This document shows, one piece after another, positions 1-5,634 of a DNA stretch of 6,517 nucleotides. The notes beneath the pieces are model-generated. The model was not told the origin of the DNA. It ran no database searches and worked only from the letters and a program-made list of their open reading frames with translations. Source of the stretch: Anaerolineae bacterium (lineage in GTDB: Bacteria; Chloroflexota; Anaerolineae; 4572-78; J111); contig JAGRBY010000414.1 in the NCBI GenBank assembly GCA_020433835.1, positions 1 to 6,517 on the forward strand. Reading direction: 5' to 3'. Position 1 is the first letter of the stretch; every line of letters starts with the position of its first letter. Made by a program: the position numbers and the translations under genes.

Positions 1-1012
1 CCGCCGCGACGGTAACCGATTCGGTGGGGGGTAGATCGCGCAACAGAGCGGCCAAAAAACCGGCAATAGCCGAGTCGCCGGCTCCGGTTGTGCCGACTGC
101 TTTGGTTTGGAAGTTTGGCACCCAAAACTCGCGGTTAGCCCAGCGCGCGGTATCGAGCGGTTGGGCACGGCCGATCTGTTGCAGACTCATCGCATCAGCG
201 GTGCGCAGATACATCCCCAGATGCCCGGCTTTGAGCAGAACGATTTTGGCCCCCATAGCCAGCAAATCGGCGGCGATGGTTGATAGGAGTGAGGGGGTGA
301 TGGCTGTTTCGTTTGCGCTAACCTGGGCCAAGATGTGCGGATAGAGCGTTTGCAAAACTTCCTCGATGCTGGGTACAAAGAGATCGACATAGGGAAGCGT
401 ATTTTTGAGAATAACCGGCCAGTTGGCCTGGCCCGACGGCGCATTGGGATCGGGCATGGCCATATCCAGCGAGGTCGTGATGCCGGTGGCTTTGGCCCGG
501 CGAAACATCGTGATGAGTTCGGTACCGTCATTCTGATAAAATCGCTTCATGAGAGGCGGATAGCCAAAATGAAAAAGGTCGGCCTGTTCCAGCAAAGGGT
601 AGTCGATGTCATCGGCCCCGAAGGTGTCGTTGGGGCCGGGGCCGTGAAGAAAAAGGCGGTCGGTACCGGGCGGGCTGAGGATAATGGTGTACGAACTGGC
701 CTCGTTGGGGGTGATGTGCATGCCGTCGGTCAGATGGGGGTCTACTCTTTGAATGATGTCTAAGGTGGCCTGACCGAAAGCATCGTTGCCGATTTTGCCC
801 ATCAGGCGGGTATCGATGCCGAGTTTGTAGAGCGTTTGACCGGTATTGGAAACCGCGCCGCCGGTAGCCATTAAAACCGGGCCGGTTTCAATTAAGCGAC
901 CGGGGCGAAAGGTTGAGGCAAAGTCACCGACCTCGTTCATTGCGGGGATAACGTCTAAACAAATGTGGCCTGCTACAATGCAAATTTTTGAGGGTTTATG
1001 GGTTGTCGTCAT
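1..1012 (-). CDS. PfkB-family carbohydrate kinase, C-terminus cut by window edge
   Basis: This ribokinase-like (PfkB) enzyme would transfer the gamma-phosphate of ATP to a sugar or nucleoside hydroxyl in the cytoplasm. I translated the minus strand from the ATG at 1012-1010; the frame stays open for 337 codons to base 2. Family landmarks appear in order: an N-terminal strand with G15 and D20, the substrate-side motif GGAVSNTGQTLYKLG at 51-65, GKIGNDAFG at 72-80, SIEE at 215-218 at the place of the usual NxxE, KAGHLG at 261-266, and the signature GTTGAGDS at 307-314, where D313 is the expected catalytic base. Family members are often 300-390 residues, so only the last few dozen residues should be missing. 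The start lies 36 bp after the stop of the deoxyribosyltransferase-like gene with no terminator between, so it is probably the third gene of an operon. No strong Shine-Dalgarno is seen. The substrate (ribose, fructose, inositol-derived sugar or nucleoside) cannot be assigned. Confidence 0.95.
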   Translation of the reverse strand, partial: MTTTHKPSKICIVAGHICLDVIPAMNEVGDFASTFRPGRLIETGPVLMATGGAVSNTGQTLYKLGIDTRLMGKIGNDAFGQATLDIIQRVDPHLTDGMHITPNEASSYTIILSPPGTDRLFLHGPGPNDTFGADDIDYPLLEQADLFHFGYPPLMKRFYQNDGTELITMFRRAKATGITTSLDMAMPDPNAPSGQANWPVILKNTLPYVDLFVPSIEEVLQTLYPHILAQVSANETAITPSLLSTIAADLLAMGAKIVLLKAGHLGMYLRTADAMSLQQIGRAQPLDTARWANREFWVPNFQTKAVGTTGAGDSAIAGFLAALLRDLPPTESVTVAA

Positions 1013-1048
1013 TGTCAATCGTTTGTTTTGGTGATGTTGGATAGTTAT

Positions 1049-2419
1049 TCAGCCTTGTTTCGTCTGTGACGGCTGAACCGCTACATGGGTATCGTATAAA
1101 AAGAAGCCGGGGAAGCGCTCATCAGCGTTGAGACGTTCCAGATGGGCCTGAACCAGCACCCGTACCCGGCGAATGTTGTCGGCGCTGTTAAAGGCTTCAG
1201 TTTTGCCCAAAAGCGATTCTTTCACTTGGTCCAAACTTGGTAGGTTGCCTTGCATCATAGCCTGGAACAGTTGAAAGGTAGCCACCACTTCGTCTTTAAC
1301 CGCCAGAGCGAGAATGTTGTCGGCAACACCGGCCTCGTTGAGGGCCAACCGTATTTTTTTCTCGCTGCCGCAATCTTGAATGTTGACATCGTCTAACTGG
1401 CAGCGAATGTAATCGACCGGGTTAAACGGTTCCATAAAGATTTTGACATCTTGGCCGCTGGTCAGGGCATAGAGCAGCAAAAAGCCGATTTCGGTGGCAG
1501 CGGCTTTTGAGGAGGCTTCAGCCATGAGCGGCAGCAGCAGAACATCGGCTTCGCGTTTGTACTCGGTTTCAATAGAGAGCAGCGTGCGCGTTGCCAGCGC
1601 CACGCCCAGGTTATCGACGCTGCCATAGGGGATTTGCCAGGCTTTGGCAATGGCTCCTTCCGACAAAATTTTAACCGGCTGGCCTTTGGCGTAATAGGCG
1701 GCCGTGAGAGCGTTGCGCTTGCGCTTAAAGGTTTCATGATGAATTTCATCATAGGCTCCGCCCGATCCCCCAATCAACACCCGGCGCGGATAGTTTTGGC
1801 GGCGTCTAACCCGTTTCTCCAAAAACTCGGTGTAGGGTAGCCCTTGTTGGCTTTGCACCATTTGCTGCTTGGCGGCATCGCAGCACATAATGGCCAGTTC
1901 TTTGAGATCATCGCCGCGATGGATGCGTAACAGACCGGCCAGACTGGCTGTGGCCTCGATATTTTCCAGCGACATTTCGAGCATCATGTATTGGGCAATG
2001 GCTCCCGGCTCGTTGAGGCTGGTCAAGAGACCTTCCTCTATCGAGACGATAACAATCTGGCCGCGCAGCGCGGCAGAGGTGAGCGCCAGCCCAATTTCGG
2101 CAACCGAGCCGAGGCTGCCGTTGAGCAGTTCGTTGTTTTCCAGCCGGATGACAATGACCGACGCGGCGGCTAACACTTCAGCTTCAATTTTGCTGTAGGC
2201 AGGGTCCCAGTCGGTGGTTTGCGGATCAAACCCTTTTATCTTTTCCTGTTCAAAGACGTTGAGAAAGATTTCGTCTTTGCGCCATACAGCCGAGGCATGG
2301 GTTGAGCCATACCAGCCAACCACATTAAGCAGCTGTGAAGGTGTCCGCTCTAAAGTACCGATAGTCTGCTTCCAGGTAGCCGGAGTAATAACAAGGTTGC
2401 TCGTTAGGTCATTGGCCAT
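1049..2419 (-). CDS. Tandem nucleoside 2-deoxyribosyltransferase-like protein
   Basis: The 456-residue product appears to hold two Rossmann-like domains of the nucleoside 2-deoxyribosyltransferase (NDT) superfamily, whose members cut or exchange N-glycosidic bonds through a glutamate nucleophile. Domain 1 spans about residues 31-150, with VVGWYGSTH near its start and VAEIGLAL around Glu108. Domain 2 spans about 212-340, with VLIGGSGGAYDE, then ADVLLLPL (Asp292), then TEIGFLLLYALTSG around Glu310. Both keep the Glu-Ile-Gly that corresponds to the family's catalytic ELG motif. Domain 2 also keeps an Asp before the preceding strand, whereas domain 1 has Ser there (AAASVIVI). A basic linker (EKRVRRRQNYPRR, 201-213) joins them, and a helical tail of about 100 residues follows. 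Single-domain NDTs have about 150 residues. There is no signal peptide. I chose ATG 2419 over the TTG at 2443 because AAAGGA lies 9 nt upstream. The domain assignment rests on motifs read by eye. A specific reaction, or even catalytic activity, is inference. Confidence 0.75.
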   Translation of the reverse strand: MANDLTSNLVITPATWKQTIGTLERTPSQLLNVVGWYGSTHASAVWRKDEIFLNVFEQEKIKGFDPQTTDWDPAYSKIEAEVLAAASVIVIRLENNELLNGSLGSVAEIGLALTSAALRGQIVIVSIEEGLLTSLNEPGAIAQYMMLEMSLENIEATASLAGLLRIHRGDDLKELAIMCCDAAKQQMVQSQQGLPYTEFLEKRVRRRQNYPRRVLIGGSGGAYDEIHHETFKRKRNALTAAYYAKGQPVKILSEGAIAKAWQIPYGSVDNLGVALATRTLLSIETEYKREADVLLLPLMAEASSKAAATEIGFLLLYALTSGQDVKIFMEPFNPVDYIRCQLDDVNIQDCGSEKKIRLALNEAGVADNILALAVKDEVVATFQLFQAMMQGNLPSLDQVKESLLGKTEAFNSADNIRRVRVLVQAHLERLNADERFPGFFLYDTHVAVQPSQTKQG

Positions 2420-2428
2420 GATCTTTAT

Positions 2429-2434
2429 TCCTTT
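2429..2434 (-). promoter_or_regulatory. Shine-Dalgarno site fixing the start of the NDT-like gene
   Basis: The minus strand reads AAAGGA with a 9-nt spacer before the ATG at 2419-2417. The longer reading frame from a TTG at 2443 would place this site inside the coding sequence, so the ATG is the better start and removes eight residues (MFYKGIKI). Confidence 0.75.
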
Positions 2435-2460
2435 GTAAAACAACAGACGGGTTAAATTAA

Positions 2461-2530
2461 GAATTAAGAATTAAGAATGATGAATTATGAGGAATGAGAG
2501 TGAAAAAAACTCATAATTCATCATTCTTAA
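2461..2530. repeat. Heptamer repeat with a perfect 21-bp inverted repeat
   Basis: Four heptamers in a row, GAATTAA, GAATTAA, GAATGAT and GAATTAT, occupy 2461-2488, with a weaker unit (AAATTAA) just before at 2454-2460. Bases 2471-2491 are the exact reverse complement of 2510-2530, leaving an 18-nt loop that ends in an A-run (T-run on the transcribed strand). The structure lies in the 121-bp gap between the dehydrogenase stop (2541) and the NDT-like start, inside the presumed operon. In the mRNA it would form a long AU-rich hairpin. It is not followed by a U-tract, so it is not a standard terminator. It may instead limit read-through, protect mRNA ends, or simply be a dispersed repeat. Confidence 0.9.
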
Positions 2531-2540
2531 CAATTCATAC

Positions 2541-3542
2541 TTACAACGTAACAACTTGGCCGGTGGCCGCCGATTTGTAGGTAGCCAGCATGCTTTTGAG
2601 AAACTCGCGGCTGAGGCTGAGCGGCACAACCGGGCTGGCTCCGTCGAGTAGGCAGGCTTCCATCGCCTGTACCTCGCACAGGTAGGGATTGACGGCGGGA
2701 ATGGTGATGGTTTCTTCTTTGCCGTCGATGGTGCTGAAGAGCATGTGGCTCTCTTTGCCCTCAACGCCCGGTTTCCAGGGTTCGGCAATGGCAATGGTGC
2801 CTTTATCGCCAACAATGTAGACTGCCTGGCGGAAGGCGGTGCGGAAGCCGGAAGATACCTGGGCGATGGTGCCACTGCCAAATTTGAGCTGCGCCCGCAT
2901 GGCGACATCGACATTGCTTTCCCCCACAATTTGATCGGCCCAAACCTGAGCCGGAGCGCGACCGCCGGTCATAAAAACGGCCATACTGTTGGGATAGACG
3001 CCCACATCCCAGGCCGCGCCACCCACCAGATCGCTTTGCAAACGCACGTTGGCTGCATTTTCCGGCGGCAGATAGAAGTTGAACCAACTGTTGACAAGTT
3101 GCACCTTGCCGAGTTGGCCCTCTTCTATCATCGACCGCACTTTGAGGGTTTGGGGGTGGTGCAGGTACATAAAGGCTTCAAAAATGGTTACGCCGCCATC
3201 GACCGCCGCCGATTCAACCTGGTCGAACTCTTCCATGCTGATGACCAGCGGTTTTTCGCACAGCACGTGCTTGCCGGCCTCTGCCGCTTTAACCGTCCAC
3301 TCGCAGTGCATGCCGTTGGGCAGGGCGTTGTAGATAACGTCGATATTGGGATCGGCTAAAAGTTCTTCGTAGCTGCCGAACGCTTGGGGAATACCTTTTT
3401 CCTGGGCATAGGCCTGCGCCCGTTCCAGACTGCGACTGCCGACAGCCACCAGCTCGCTGCGTTCGGCCTGACGAATGGGATCAATTAAGGCATCATTAAT
3501 TTTGGCGGTGGTTAGCAGCGCCCACCGAATTTTATCAGGCAT
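2541..3542 (-). CDS. Gfo/Idh/MocA-family NAD(P)-dependent sugar dehydrogenase
   Basis: This 333-residue cytoplasmic oxidoreductase belongs to the family that oxidises or reduces sugars and cyclitols with NAD(P). The N-terminal Rossmann domain (about 1-120) has the first strand RWALLTTAKIN, the second strand ending in VAVGSRSLERA (36-42; Ser-Arg here is often linked to NADP preference), YNALPNGMH at 71-79 and the hallmark CEKP at 95-98, where Lys97 is the conserved catalytic-site lysine. The C-terminal sheet domain begins with EAFMYLHHPQ (122-131), typical of the dihydrodiol dehydrogenase, xylose dehydrogenase and glucose-fructose oxidoreductase branch, followed by GGAAWDVGVYP (174-184) with the usual Asp179 and Tyr183. 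The length is normal. The glycine-rich nucleotide loop is degenerate (TTAKIN rather than GxGxxG). The ATG at 3542 has GAGGT 8 nt upstream. It is the first gene after the promoter at 3687-3716. The branch suggests an aldose substrate; the exact one is unknown. Confidence 0.93.
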   Translation of the reverse strand: MPDKIRWALLTTAKINDALIDPIRQAERSELVAVGSRSLERAQAYAQEKGIPQAFGSYEELLADPNIDVIYNALPNGMHCEWTVKAAEAGKHVLCEKPLVISMEEFDQVESAAVDGGVTIFEAFMYLHHPQTLKVRSMIEEGQLGKVQLVNSWFNFYLPPENAANVRLQSDLVGGAAWDVGVYPNSMAVFMTGGRAPAQVWADQIVGESNVDVAMRAQLKFGSGTIAQVSSGFRTAFRQAVYIVGDKGTIAIAEPWKPGVEGKESHMLFSTIDGKEETITIPAVNPYLCEVQAMEACLLDGASPVVPLSLSREFLKSMLATYKSAATGQVVTL

Positions 3543-3550
3543 TGATATGT

Positions 3551-3555
3551 ACCTC
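3551..3555 (-). promoter_or_regulatory. Shine-Dalgarno site of the dehydrogenase gene
   Basis: The minus strand reads GAGGT with an 8-nt spacer to the ATG at 3542-3540, which supports that start. Confidence 0.7.
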
Positions 3556-3584
3556 GTATCTTATTTTTAGAGTTGACACAAAAA

Positions 3585-3649
3585 GGGGAGTAGGGAGTAA
3601 GGTGTAGGTAGTAGGGGATTTTTCCCGTGATCTCTACTTTCTACTTCCC
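3585..3649. repeat. Purine-rich heptamer array forming an imperfect hairpin
   Basis: Units GGGGAGT, AGGGAGT, AAGGTGT, AGGTAGT and AGGGGA run at a 7-bp step over 3585-3618. The opposite strand pattern follows at 3632-3649 (CTCTACT, TTCTACT, TCCC), so the two halves can pair imperfectly; GGGA and TCCC around 3615-3626 close a small inner loop. It sits in the 5' leader of the dehydrogenase operon, between its promoter and its Shine-Dalgarno site. It could shape the leader RNA, but may only be a repeat copy. Confidence 0.75.
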
Positions 3650-3686
3650 GGTTGGGTATATAGATGGTAGTCATGTAAGCACTTCT

Positions 3687-3709
3687 ATTGTAACAGCGAA
3701 CGCTACAAT
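3687..3709. promoter_or_regulatory. Bulged palindrome over the -10 region, possible operator
   Basis: AGCG-AA-CGCT (3695-3704) is a perfect small palindrome. It is flanked by ATTGT (3687-3691) and ACAAT (3705-3709), with three unpaired bases (AAC) on the left. It covers the candidate -10 box and spacer. The outer TTGT/ACAA around a CG-containing core recalls LacI-family operators, but the asymmetry makes that only a suggestion. Confidence 0.4.
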
Positions 3710-3716
3710 TTTGCAA
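3687..3716 (-). promoter_or_regulatory. Candidate sigma70 promoter of the three-gene operon
   Basis: On the minus strand TTGCAA (3716-3711) and TACAAT (3692-3687) are separated by 18 bp, a plausible -35/-10 pair. It lies about 145 bp upstream of the dehydrogenase ATG, leaving a long leader that contains the heptamer hairpin. No better pair was seen closer to the gene, but the call is by eye. Confidence 0.45.
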
Positions 3717-3727
3717 TTTCAAATTGC
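3713..3727. promoter_or_regulatory. Perfect 15-bp palindrome at the -35 region, possible operator
   Basis: GCAATTT-C-AAATTGC is a perfect 7-bp inverted repeat around one base. It overlaps the candidate -35 box (3711-3716) of the operon promoter, a position where a bound repressor would block or an activator would recruit polymerase. The cognate regulator is not in the window unless HxlR acts here, and there is no evidence for that. Confidence 0.5.
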
Positions 3728-3764
3728 CTGCGGTTTTTCGGAATATGTCTTACGCAAAAGTCTG

Positions 3765-3775
3765 GTGACAGTCAC
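3765..3775. repeat. Short palindrome GTGACAGTCAC downstream of the MFS gene
   Basis: A perfect 5-bp inverted repeat around a single A lies about 30 bp beyond the MFS stop codon. It is too short, and lacks a following T-run on the transcribed strand, to call a terminator. The minus-strand core GACTGTCACC recurs on the plus strand at 5620-5629. Confidence 0.5.
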
Positions 3776-3803
3776 TTATTGTTTATAAAAAGGAGTGCCT
3801 CGC

Positions 3804-5018
3804 TTACAGACGCGCCGGTTCCTCGACCACCCGTCGGCCGATTGGTCGATCAGACAGCGGTAGATGGATGACCGCAGCCACAACGCCCAGTACGATGGCC
3901 GCTATCCAAACGCTGTTGTACGAGCCGGTGCTATCGTAAATACGTCCGCCTAACCACACCCCCAAAAAGCTGCCAACCTGGTGAAAGAAGAAAACAATGC
4001 CGTACAGCGTGGTCATATAGCGCGAGCCGAAAATCTGGGCGACCATACCGCTGGTGAGCGGCACGGTCGCCAGCCACAGGAAGCCAATTGCCGTGCCGAA
4101 AACAAGTGACGATACGTTGGTAATCGGCAGTACCAAAAACAAAGCGATGACGATAGCTCGCGTAAAATAGAGAAAGGCCAGCAAATTCTTCTTGCGATAG
4201 CGATCCCCCAGCCAGCCGAACAAATACGAACCGACAACATTCGAGAGACCGATTAAGGCCAGCGCGGTGGCTCCGGCCATTGGTGATACGCCCTGGTCAG
4301 AGAGAAAAGCCGGCAGGTGGGTGGCGATAAAAGCAACGTGGAAGCCGCACACAAAAAATCCGGCGTTGAGCAGCCAGTAACCGGAATGGCCGCCGGCTTT
4401 GGCCAGAATCTGCGGCAGTGAGTTGGCCTCAAAGCCGTCGAGCAAATCCTGCGTATTGTCAGCCGGTTGGTTGGGGAAACCGAAGGCCAGTAGAACGATT
4501 AAACCGACGATCCCCGCCATAACCACAAATGACATTTCCCAACCAAAGTTGCTGAGCAGCGCCTGCGCTCCCGGCACCACTAAAAACATGCCCAGCGATC
4601 CCGCCGCGGTGGTAATGCCAAACGCCGAACTCCGTTTCTGGGGCGGCACCACCTGGGCTACGGCTCCCAACACAACCACATACGTTGTGCTGCTTAAAGC
4701 CAGCCCGGCCAGCAGCCCCAGCGACAGGTACAGACCGGCGGCGCTGGTTAATACCGTCACCAGCAGCAAACTGACCGCGTACAGTAGCCCGCCGCCCAAC
4801 ACGATCCAGCGCGAGCCGAAGCGGTCGGCGACCACGGCCATTAACGGCAGACCGAGAATGATGTTTTGCAAGGCAATCGCCAGGCTGAACACCTCGCGGC
4901 CGGTGCCGAGACCGCTGCTAATCGGCTGCAAAAAGATACCGAATGCCTGGCGCACGCCCATACTGATCGTTACAACTACTGCCCCACAAATGATGACGAT
5001 TGTTGATTTTTTAAGCAA
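3804..5018 (-). CDS. MFS transporter, monocarboxylate-carrier-like
   Basis: The 404-residue product is a major facilitator superfamily membrane carrier with about twelve hydrophobic helices. Landmarks are a first helix with GVRQAFGIFLQPIS (21-34), GREVFSLAIALQN (40-52), the loop 2-3 motif ADRFGSR (64-70), its echo GWLGDRYRKK in loop 8-9 (268-277), a hydrophilic central loop (about 183-212) between the two six-helix bundles, and FHQVGSFLGVWLGGRIYD (345-362). The arginine and FGxFLQP pattern in helix 1 resembles bacterial members of the monocarboxylate or oxalate/formate carrier branch, so a small organic anion or drug-like acid is a reasonable but unproved substrate. The start is a TTG at 5018-5016 with GAGAG about 7 nt upstream; an in-frame stop just upstream (5039-5037) rules out an extension. 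It lies 130 bp downstream of hxlR on the same strand, so co-transcription or shared control is likely. Confidence 0.9.
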   Translation of the reverse strand: MLKKSTIVIICGAVVVTISMGVRQAFGIFLQPISSGLGTGREVFSLAIALQNIILGLPLMAVVADRFGSRWIVLGGGLLYAVSLLLVTVLTSAAGLYLSLGLLAGLALSSTTYVVVLGAVAQVVPPQKRSSAFGITTAAGSLGMFLVVPGAQALLSNFGWEMSFVVMAGIVGLIVLLAFGFPNQPADNTQDLLDGFEANSLPQILAKAGGHSGYWLLNAGFFVCGFHVAFIATHLPAFLSDQGVSPMAGATALALIGLSNVVGSYLFGWLGDRYRKKNLLAFLYFTRAIVIALFLVLPITNVSSLVFGTAIGFLWLATVPLTSGMVAQIFGSRYMTTLYGIVFFFHQVGSFLGVWLGGRIYDSTGSYNSVWIAAIVLGVVAAVIHLPLSDRPIGRRVVEEPARL

Positions 5019-5093
5019 GGGTGATCTCTCTATAAGTCAAACAGCCAAATTTTGTCGCGCAGTATCGATAACGGGTAGGTTATTCAGTCTCTA

Positions 5094-5114
5094 ATTACCA
5101 TTTACCATTTACCC
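5094..5114. repeat. Short heptamer repeat ATTACCA, TTTACCA, TTTACCC
   Basis: Three 7-bp units stand in a row in the gap between hxlR and the MFS gene. The unit differs from the other two heptamer arrays in the window, but the step length is the same. No pairing arm was seen for this one. Confidence 0.7.
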
Positions 5115-5125
5115 TAACTTACGTG

Positions 5126-5162
5126 CGGAAGTGGTTTAACTCACGAATTTAAGCCGCTTCCG
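5126..5162. repeat. 14-bp inverted repeat spanning the hxlR stop codon
   Basis: Bases 5126-5139 pair with 5149-5162 at 12 of 14 positions around a 9-nt loop, and the TAA of hxlR (5151-5149) lies in one arm. Both mismatches are G with T as read on the plus strand, so plus-strand RNA would form a full stem with two G-U pairs, while the hxlR mRNA would have two C-A mismatches. No T-run follows on the minus strand, so an intrinsic terminator of hxlR is doubtful. Confidence 0.55.
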
Positions 5163-5508
5163 TCTCTTCCAACACCGTAACAATATGGTGATGATTTACC
5201 GTTCCCCATTGCGCGATCATATCCAGAATGGGTTTTAATGTTTCGCCAAACGCACTTAAAGAGTATTCAACTTTGGGCGGAACTTCAGGATAAACTTTGC
5301 GGTCAATCAAACCGTCCTTTTCCAGATCGCGCAGTTGCTGAGTCAGCATTTTGGCCGTAATATCGGGCATCTGACGTCTAAATTCGCCAAAGCGGAGCAC
5401 ACCCTGTTGGTGCAGCTTCCACAGAATGCGGGGTTTCCATTTGCCGCTTAACAATTCTAAACCGGTTTCAACCGGACAGACGTGGATTCTGTTATGTGAA
5501 AGAGCCAT
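5149..5508 (-). CDS. HxlR-family winged-helix transcriptional regulator
   Basis: The 119-residue DNA-binding protein matches the HxlR family along its length: CPVETGLELLSGKWKPRILWKL (11-32), RFGEFRRQMPDITAKMLTQQLRDLEKDGLIDR (39-70; the helix-turn-helix and recognition helix), KVYPEVPPKVEYSLSAFGETL (71-91; the wing) and a C-terminal dimerisation helix ending near WG (101-102). Cys11 sits where many family members carry the conserved N-terminal cysteine that senses electrophiles or oxidants in characterised relatives such as YodB and HypR. The ATG at 5508 has AAGGA 7 nt upstream. The MFS gene follows on the same strand and the K+ channel gene is divergent, so either could be a target. Self-control is plausible from the repeats beside its promoter. 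The inducer is unknown. Confidence 0.95.
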   Translation of the reverse strand: MALSHNRIHVCPVETGLELLSGKWKPRILWKLHQQGVLRFGEFRRQMPDITAKMLTQQLRDLEKDGLIDRKVYPEVPPKVEYSLSAFGETLKPILDMIAQWGTVNHHHIVTVLEETEAA

Positions 5509-5524
5509 AGTAGTTTCCTTTTGG

Positions 5525-5555
5525 GTACTAGGTCACAAAAAAGTGCATACTTCAC
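5525..5555. promoter_or_regulatory. Possible HxlR autoregulatory operator
   Basis: Between the candidate hxlR -10 box and its Shine-Dalgarno lie overlapping half-sites: CAC-N6-GTG (5534-5545, spacer all A) and AAGT-GCAT-ACTT (5541-5552). A bound dimer would sit around the expected transcription start. The half-sites are short, so this is a candidate only. Confidence 0.35.
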
Positions 5556-5556
5556 A

Positions 5557-5584
5557 AGTTTATACCGGGATGTTAAACTGTCAA
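5557..5584 (-). promoter_or_regulatory. Candidate sigma70 promoter of hxlR
   Basis: The minus strand has a consensus -35 TTGACA (5584-5579). A -10 candidate TAAACT (5562-5557) follows at a 16-bp spacing; the overlapping TATAAA (5564-5559) is only 14 bp away. The predicted start near 5550 would give a leader of about 40 nt. The perfect -35 makes this the best promoter in the window. Confidence 0.6.
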
Positions 5585-5592
5585 AAACTAAT

Positions 5593-5602
5593 CTCATATG
5601 AG
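5593..5602. repeat. Perfect 10-bp palindrome CTCATATGAG
   Basis: It lies just upstream of the hxlR -35 box in the divergent region shared with the channel gene, where a regulator could touch both promoters. The length alone is weak evidence of function. Confidence 0.4.
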
Positions 5603-5634
5603 TTACGCACTTCAAAAGCGACTGTCACCTGTTT

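Noticed and set aside
335..763. 142-codon open frame on the plus strand
   Set aside because: It lies opposite the PfkB kinase, whose frame is continuous with all motifs.
2420..2443. TTG start at 2443 for the NDT-like protein
   Set aside because: No good Shine-Dalgarno precedes it, while the ATG at 2419 has AAAGGA at a 9-nt spacing; the eight extra residues match nothing.
2461..2530. CRISPR array or transposon end
   Set aside because: The units are 7 bp without spacers, there is no transposase or cas gene, and the fold-back is a single hairpin.
2745..3359. 204-codon open frame on the plus strand
   Set aside because: It is wholly antisense to the Gfo/Idh/MocA dehydrogenase and shows no family features.
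3765..3803. Intrinsic terminator after the MFS gene
   Set aside because: The only stem is 5 bp (GTGAC/GTCAC), and the T-run on the minus strand comes before it rather than after.
4399..5094. 231-codon open frame on the plus strand
   Set aside because: It is antisense to the MFS gene, which has clear family motifs. The translation is low-complexity Ser/Thr/Pro/Ala with no domain and no Shine-Dalgarno support, so it is a by-product of the real gene's codon use.
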